A stretch of 11,005 nt of DNA, taken from positions 1 to 11,005 of the forward strand of contig SMWY01000031.1 in assembly GCA_004356555.1 (NCBI GenBank), read 5' to 3'. This document shows positions 6,676 through 11,005 of this stretch, piece by piece (position 1 is the stretch's first letter; each line of letters starts with the position of its first letter). The position numbers and the translations under genes were made by a program. A model generated the notes under the pieces. That model saw nothing but the letters and a program-made list of their open reading frames with translations, did not search any database and was not told the origin of the DNA. This DNA comes from Candidatus Dadabacteria bacterium (lineage in GTDB: Bacteria > Desulfobacterota_D > UBA1144 > Nemesobacterales > UBA2774).

Positions 6676-7557
6676 TTGAAAGAGCTAAATTATATATTTA
6701 TTGTTAACCCTACGGCAGGGCAGGGCAGAACTAATAATGCATTCGGCATGATTAAAGAGGTAATTGAGAATAAGAATGTTCATTGTGAGTTTAAATTTAC
6801 TTCAGAAGCAGGACAGGCTACCGAATTTGCAAAAGATGCTGTGGCAGAGGGATTCACTCATGTTATATCGGTGGGGGGGGATGGAACCTCCCATGAAGTG
6901 GTTAACGGACTTATAGGATCATCAGTAGTTTTTGGTGTTGTTCCATGCGGAAGCGGAAATGATTTTCCAAAAGCCGCCTCTATTCCCCTTGATACAATGC
7001 TTGCTATTGAGACTGTATTCTCAGGAAGGGAAAGACCGTTCGATATAGGAAAACTCGGAGACAGCTATTTCATTAACGGCCTTGGAATCGGCCTTGATGG
7101 CGCTGTCTCACACAGGTTTAAGAAATTAAAACTATTCAGGGGGCCGCTAGGTTATCTTCTAGTATCTGTTCAAGAGGCATTAACTTTTAAAGGGTTTCCA
7201 GCTCGAGTGAAAATTGATGATTGGAATTACGAAGGCACACTTTTACTGACAGGCGCCTCCAATGGTCTCTATCAGGGGGGCTTTAAACTAGCTCCCGATG
7301 CTAAGATTGACGACGGTCTGCTCGATTTTCATATTATTAAGGATATGTCCATAATTAACAGACTGATTAAAATACCCAAGGTGCTGGAGGGATCTCATTC
7401 CGATTTGGATGAGGTCGAGATTAAAAGAGCAACAAATATGGAAATTACATTAGAATCAAAAATACCTGCTCATATGGATGGTGAGCCTTTTTATCTCGAA
7501 GAAGGATCTCACAAAATTGAAATAGTACCATCTGGGCTTAGGATTTTGTCTGCTTGA
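6676..7557 (+). CDS. Diacylglycerol kinase family lipid kinase (YegS/DgkB type)
   Basis: This 293-residue protein has the DAGK catalytic domain order. A nucleotide-binding loop IVNPTAGQGR (9-18) is followed by the G67-G-D-G-T71 motif, then CGSGNDF (91-97), then the C-terminal beta-sandwich with SNGLYQGGFKLAPDA, D213-G-L-L-D217 and H266-M-D-G-E270. The family transfers phosphate from ATP to a lipid such as diacylglycerol or a related lipid at the inner face of the membrane; the substrate here is not determinable. The likely start is TTG 6676-6678, preceded by AAAGAGGG; the next Met (residue 25) would delete the first motif, so it is rejected. Eight consecutive G residues (6873-6880) encode part of the GGDGT motif, a possible slippage site. 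The next gene, 69 nt on, is a PlsC acyltransferase, so the pair probably serves phospholipid metabolism. Confidence 0.92.
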   Translation: MKELNYIFIVNPTAGQGRTNNAFGMIKEVIENKNVHCEFKFTSEAGQATEFAKDAVAEGFTHVISVGGDGTSHEVVNGLIGSSVVFGVVPCGSGNDFPKAASIPLDTMLAIETVFSGRERPFDIGKLGDSYFINGLGIGLDGAVSHRFKKLKLFRGPLGYLLVSVQEALTFKGFPARVKIDDWNYEGTLLLTGASNGLYQGGFKLAPDAKIDDGLLDFHIIKDMSIINRLIKIPKVLEGSHSDLDEVEIKRATNMEITLESKIPAHMDGEPFYLEEGSHKIEIVPSGLRILSA

Positions 7558-7626
7558 CAAATATTCCATTACGGATAAATCTAGTTAAGATAAAAACAAT
7601 ACAGTGATTCTTCAATTTAACCCATT

Positions 7627-8346
7627 ATGATTAGAATAATATTTTGCTGGTTTGCTTTTATAGTCTATACCATTTTTTTCGGTATTATCGGAATATTTCT
7701 GTCTCTGACTTTCCGTCATCTTGTTGTTAAGTATGCGGTAAGGCCCTGGGCCCGGATAAATTTAAAGACCGGCGGTATAGGACTTGAAGTAGAGGGGGTT
7801 GAGAATTTGCCCGATGAGCCCTCTATAATAATGTTTAATCACCAAAGCGCACTTGATATTCTTGCATTTATGGCTGCTCTTCCTATTGACTGGAGATCTA
7901 TAATGAAAAAGGAAGTGGGTCAAATTCCTTTTATCGGCTGGGTAGCCAGACTGTCCGGGCACTATACGGTGGCAAGAGACGGCTCAAGCTCAGATACTAA
8001 GGAAGTTAGAAAGATAGTCGGCCAAATTCGCTCAGGACCCTCGGTTGTTTTAGCGCCGGAAGGAACAAGAAGTAAAGACGGGAAACTTTTGCCGTTTCAA
8101 AAAGGCGGATTTTTCATTGCTGTTCTAGCAAAGGTGCCTGTAGTACCCATGATTATTACCGGGGGACTCGAAATACTGTCCAAGGGATCTGCCTGGATTA
8201 ATACCGGGACTATGAGGGTTAAAATATTGCCAGCTATCTATGTCGATGATTTGCCTTCAGGTAGAGAAGGTAGAGAAAAATTGATGCAGATTGTAAGAGA
8301 ACAAATGGAGGAAGTACTAAATCAAGAAGAATCTGAAAACAATTGA
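7627..8346 (+). CDS. plsC: 1-acyl-sn-glycerol-3-phosphate acyltransferase (PlsC/LPLAT family)
   Basis: PlsC acylates lysophosphatidic acid to phosphatidic acid at the inner membrane. The 239-residue protein has a hydrophobic N-terminal segment (about 3-28), as membrane-bound PlsC enzymes do. The catalytic block I N71-H-Q-S-A-L-D77 (the NHx4D motif) follows, then a VARDGS block, then P144-E-G-T-R-S149 of the substrate-binding EGTR block with PFQKGGFFIA after it, then VPVVPMII (block IV). All core motifs are present. The ATG at 7627 has no Shine-Dalgarno-like sequence before it (the preceding bases end in tttaacccatt) and no better in-frame start was found. It lies 69 nt after the lipid kinase gene on the same strand. 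Other members of the family acylate related lysolipids, so the exact substrate is inferred from family alone. Confidence 0.93.
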   Translation: MIRIIFCWFAFIVYTIFFGIIGIFLSLTFRHLVVKYAVRPWARINLKTGGIGLEVEGVENLPDEPSIIMFNHQSALDILAFMAALPIDWRSIMKKEVGQIPFIGWVARLSGHYTVARDGSSSDTKEVRKIVGQIRSGPSVVLAPEGTRSKDGKLLPFQKGGFFIAVLAKVPVVPMIITGGLEILSKGSAWINTGTMRVKILPAIYVDDLPSGREGREKLMQIVREQMEEVLNQEESENN

Positions 8347-8347
8347 A

Positions 8348-8357
8348 TTCTATAGAA
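8348..8357. repeat. 10-bp palindrome right after plsC
   Basis: TTCTATAGAA is a perfect palindrome starting two bases after the plsC stop codon. It has no T-run after it and is too AT-rich to be a confident terminator. Confidence 0.2.
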
Positions 8358-8417
8358 AAATAACCATTGTATCTTGATTTCTGCTATTACTCGTTAATGA
8401 TTAGTGGCCCACATTTA

Positions 8418-8446
8418 TTGAGTAACCTCTTTCAATAGTCTATAAT
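8418..8446 (+). promoter_or_regulatory. Sigma70-type promoter for the 563-residue protein gene
   Basis: TTGAGT (8418-8423, four of six to TTGACA) and TATAAT (8441-8446, perfect) are separated by exactly 17 bases. Transcription would start near 8453, giving a leader of about 160 nt before ATG 8616. This is the best promoter match I found in the window and makes the gene an independent unit from plsC. Confidence 0.55.
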
Positions 8447-8540
8447 TGACAGGTTGTTTGAATTGTTTAATCGGGGAGTTTATTAGAAGATAATATTTTC
8501 ATTTACGTATTGTGAATCCATATTTTTATTAACTGAAGTT

Positions 8541-8582
8541 GGGTGCCGAGTTTTTCCGTTTATAAATAGAAGGTAGGCACTC
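8541..8582 (+). other. Possible leader hairpin upstream of the 563-residue protein gene
   Basis: GGGTGCC (8541-8547) can pair with GGCACTC (8576-8582), seven pairs including one G-T wobble, around a loop of about 28 nt that contains a T5 run. The 3' arm ends 21 bases before the GGGAG ribosome binding site (8604-8608). The arms stand out as GC-rich in AT-rich DNA. It could be a leader structure or chance; I see no known riboswitch class. Confidence 0.35.
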
Positions 8583-8615
8583 CGGGAATGGGATGTGTGT
8601 AATGGGAGAGAAATA

Positions 8616-10307
8616 ATGGATAGTCAGCAATTTGCAGATTTAGAACTCAAAACAATTATTAGCTTAACGGGAATGCCTGTTCAAAAGGATTTAGTTAATC
8701 CTAGGAAGCCTCTAGAGATGGCTAAAAGGGTAAGGGTAACGTTTAGGCCTTTACCACGTAATTATGGAAATCAGATTGTAATAAAGTTTAGAGAAAAACT
8801 TGAGAATAAACTAAAAGAACATGGGGTTCAGGTAATTCCATGGGATGAAGCAGCCGAATTGCCCGCAGGATTAATATCAAAAGTCCTCCGCACAAGAAAG
8901 GTAAAGAGAAACATTCATGCAGTAGTGGATGTAAAAAGAGAGTATTCTCTGACAAGGACGTTTTTAAGTGGTATAGCCGAGAGAATGTACGGTTATTTGC
9001 GAAGACCTGATATGTCCGTAATGGAAATTCTTAAAGTAAGCGGATGGGCTGATGATTTTACGGCAAGATATGTACAGGACCCTTTTAATACTCAAATTAT
9101 TACACTTATGCCTTTAGAGCCGGAGTTCGCGGACAAAAACACTACATATGACCGCAGGATAGCAATAGGATTACAGAACCTCATTGCAACAATGTCTGTA
9201 ATCATTATGGGTATTGCTCCCGATAGGTTTTCGCTCGTTAATATGAATCTTTCAGACTCTATTTATTTAAACGAAGGAATGGACGATTTCATTTTGAATT
9301 CCTTAATACCGAAAATATACGCACCAATTAGACCACCAGTGCTAAATCGTTTTAAAAAAGGGGAGTACGATCCTGAGGAATCCGTTTTCCCAAAACAGTT
9401 AGCAGAGCTAGGCAGGCTCCTAAGGTCTACTAACCTCTTCCCGCAGGGAGCTAAATTTAGTGAGAAAGTAAAGAGGCAATCCCATAGGGATGTTGTTGAA
9501 AAGATTCTCGAGGGCAGGACCGGTGTGTCGTACGGTTTCATAGCTTTGGCTGAGGCTCCTAGATATGAAGGCCGGGTTACAATAAGCAAAACTACTTGGA
9601 ACAAGTTGCAAAAGGTAGAAAGTGTCGATGACAATATGGTTAGGGAGAATAAAAAGGGCAGGTGGTATGTAAGAACTGTCATACGGGGAAAAGAGATTTT
9701 TCAGCAAGTGCCTGACATATGGATAACTACTTCCCGTTCTGGTAGTGATAAAACTAACCTTGATCCTAATAGCGATATAGTCAGGATTGGTGTTGTTAAA
9801 GGTAAGCTGCAGTTAGAAACCCCTAGGGGAGTAGACTTGAACCGAAAAGATATCAGGCCGTCTTTTGATACATATGTAATTCTTGCCCAAGCTATTGCGG
9901 CAGCTCTTTATACTCCTGATCTTATAAAGAACGGTCTGCCAATAATTCATTTCCACGGATATCCGGATCCCAACTGGTTCGGAAAGAGTGAATATTATGC
10001 AGGTGCTAGGAACCCATCACTCCCGTGTGGAACTGTTGAGGCGGCTCTTCTTAATTATTCAGCTATTTATGAGCTTGCTAATAAGAATGGGAAAAGCATG
10101 AAAATGCTTTGCTTAGTTGAATCTGATCATGGAGTTAATATTATGGGGGTAGACAGGGATTATTTAATTAAAAGGATATGTGATGGAGTTGACAAGGGAC
10201 ATGTTAAATTGGGCGGCACATATTTGCCCGATCTCAAAAAAAGCAGCCTGATCCTGGAACAACAGGATGATAATAAAATAGAACAAAAAGCAAGTTCTGC
10301 TAATTAA
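8616..10307 (+). CDS. Conserved-looking protein of unknown function, 563 residues
   Basis: I do not recognise a family. The start is ATG 8616-8618 because GGGAGAG (8604-8610) precedes it; a GTG at 8595 opens a seven-codon-longer frame with no site ahead. The protein is 563 residues, with no signal peptide and no convincing membrane helix; one moderately hydrophobic stretch (about 195-211) looks buried. The N-terminal 100 residues are basic (RKVKRN near 94-99). Segments that look functional are IIHFHGYPDPNWFG (443-456), NPSLPCGTVEAA (466-477) and L-V-E-S-D-H-G (500-506); the clustered His, Cys, Asp and Glu could bind a metal, but this is inference. A basic, polar tail follows residue 550. It has its own promoter and leader and lies 96 nt upstream of a histidine phosphatase gene. 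The frame is long, and codon use looks like the neighbours, so it is a real gene. Confidence 0.88.
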   Translation: MDSQQFADLELKTIISLTGMPVQKDLVNPRKPLEMAKRVRVTFRPLPRNYGNQIVIKFREKLENKLKEHGVQVIPWDEAAELPAGLISKVLRTRKVKRNIHAVVDVKREYSLTRTFLSGIAERMYGYLRRPDMSVMEILKVSGWADDFTARYVQDPFNTQIITLMPLEPEFADKNTTYDRRIAIGLQNLIATMSVIIMGIAPDRFSLVNMNLSDSIYLNEGMDDFILNSLIPKIYAPIRPPVLNRFKKGEYDPEESVFPKQLAELGRLLRSTNLFPQGAKFSEKVKRQSHRDVVEKILEGRTGVSYGFIALAEAPRYEGRVTISKTTWNKLQKVESVDDNMVRENKKGRWYVRTVIRGKEIFQQVPDIWITTSRSGSDKTNLDPNSDIVRIGVVKGKLQLETPRGVDLNRKDIRPSFDTYVILAQAIAAALYTPDLIKNGLPIIHFHGYPDPNWFGKSEYYAGARNPSLPCGTVEAALLNYSAIYELANKNGKSMKMLCLVESDHGVNIMGVDRDYLIKRICDGVDKGHVKLGGTYLPDLKKSSLILEQQDDNKIEQKASSAN

Positions 10308-10403
10308 TCTATATCTTATAAATTGTCACTTTTTTGGTATATTGATGCCTGATTTGATCCACAATACTTAATAATATTGGATAAATAACAACCGGAAAAT
10401 TGT

Positions 10404-11003
10404 ATGAGCGAATCACAAGAAACTGCAAAAATTTATCTCGGACGTCATTGTAAGACAGCATGGAATTTAGAGCATAGGCTTATCGGTACTACAGACCTGC
10501 CGCTATGTGATGTTGGGTGGGCTGAGATTGAGGAGACGCTGCCTATAATAGAATCGCTTAACTTTAACAGAATTGTTACAAGCCCGCTTAAGAGGGCACA
10601 TGACACCTCTAAATCTTACGCTGATAAAATTGGTATTCCACTTGATATTCATCAAGACTTAAGAGAACTCGATCACGGAGATTGGAACGGGCAGAAGTAC
10701 GACGATCTTCTTGCTGATCCAGAAGGTGATTTCAAAAAATGGTGGATAGACGGGGATATATCTATTCCGATTCCTAACGGGCCAGAGACTTTGGAAGAGG
10801 TGCAGCAGCGTATAGTACGTACAATCAGTGAGATTGCTCTTGCCTATCCCGGAGAAAAAGTGCTGGTTGTAATGCATAAGCATATTCGCTCAATTTTTAC
10901 TTGCTATTTGCTCGGGGTTGATCTAAGTAATTTCAGGGCCAATATAAACGAAACAGTAGAACCCATTGAATTGTCCGATGATGACTTACAGAAATTGTTA
11001 TGA
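10404..11003 (+). CDS. Histidine phosphatase family protein (phosphoglycerate-mutase-like) with RHC variant
   Basis: This 199-residue protein belongs to the histidine phosphatase (branch 1) superfamily, which forms a phosphohistidine intermediate and acts on small phosphorylated molecules or, in some members, on phosphoproteins. R14-H15 begin the signature motif, in a LGRHCKTAWN context; the residue after the nucleophile is Cys instead of the usual Gly. Other catalytic positions are present: Arg in VTSPLKRAHDTS (about 59-70), Glu in LRELDHGDWNG, and the second His in VVMHKHIRS, which replaces the usual SHGGxIR pattern. It stops at TGA 11001-11003, two bases from the window end, so it is complete. 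ATG 10404 has a weak site (GGA seven bases upstream). It is 96 nt after the unknown 563-residue gene on the same strand and may be co-transcribed. Substrate is unknown (candidates include cobalamin-pathway alpha-ribazole phosphate and phosphosugars). Confidence 0.9.
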   Translation: MSESQETAKIYLGRHCKTAWNLEHRLIGTTDLPLCDVGWAEIEETLPIIESLNFNRIVTSPLKRAHDTSKSYADKIGIPLDIHQDLRELDHGDWNGQKYDDLLADPEGDFKKWWIDGDISIPIPNGPETLEEVQQRIVRTISEIALAYPGEKVLVVMHKHIRSIFTCYLLGVDLSNFRANINETVEPIELSDDDLQKLL

Positions 11004-11005
11004 TC

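Noticed and set aside
8448..8462. TTGACA-like box at 8446-8451 as a second promoter's -35
   Set aside because: No acceptable -10 hexamer lies 16-18 bases downstream; the box overlaps the end of the better TATAAT promoter.
9263..9707. Two long minus-strand frames (139 and 95 codons) opposite the 563-residue gene
   Set aside because: They lie wholly inside a well-supported plus-strand gene, have no ribosome binding site and no family-like sequence; treated as shadows.

Overview
The window is an ordinary-looking stretch of low-GC bacterial chromosome (roughly 40% GC by eye, bacterial code, Shine-Dalgarno sequences at most but not all starts). A lipoprotein signal on the leftmost gene and the gene content suggest a diderm, probably uncultured lineage. 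I cannot fix the phylum from sequence alone: Desulfobacterota- or Dadabacteria-like would be a guess. I see no mobile element, CRISPR array, tRNA or rRNA gene.

Layout. (1) 1-750, minus: N-terminal 250 residues of a lipoprotein PQQ-type sugar dehydrogenase, cut by the left edge. (2) 811-1530, minus: an UPF0173-type metallo-beta-lactamase-fold hydrolase, 60 nt upstream of (1) on the same strand. (3) 1531-1864: a 334-nt divergent intergenic region. (4) 1865-3145, plus: serS. (5) 3243-6516, minus: the classic translation/nucleotide cluster rpsB-tsf-pyrH-frr, tightly packed, followed by a possible 44-residue single-helix membrane ORF. (6) 6676-8346, plus: a diacylglycerol-kinase-family lipid kinase and a PlsC-type acyltransferase, together a small phospholipid module. 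(7) 8418-8615: a good sigma70-type promoter and a leader of about 160 nt with a possible hairpin. (8) 8616-10307, plus: a 563-residue protein I do not recognise. (9) 10404-11003, plus: a histidine phosphatase with an altered RHG motif.

How the genes fit together. serS and rpsB-tsf-pyrH-frr serve protein synthesis: seryl-tRNA charging, ribosomal protein S2, EF-Tu recycling, ribosome recycling, and UMP phosphorylation. The lipid kinase could make a phosphorylated lipid, and PlsC makes phosphatidic acid. The two left-hand genes are catabolic or of unknown physiology.

No clearly new multi-gene system is visible. The best candidates for something undescribed are the 563-residue protein with its own promoter and structured leader, the roughly 100-residue Glu/Pro/Ala-rich tail on ribosomal protein S2, and the small membrane ORF at the end of the rpsB cluster. 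A G8 tract inside the catalytic motif of the lipid kinase and the RHC variant in the phosphatase also deserve a look.
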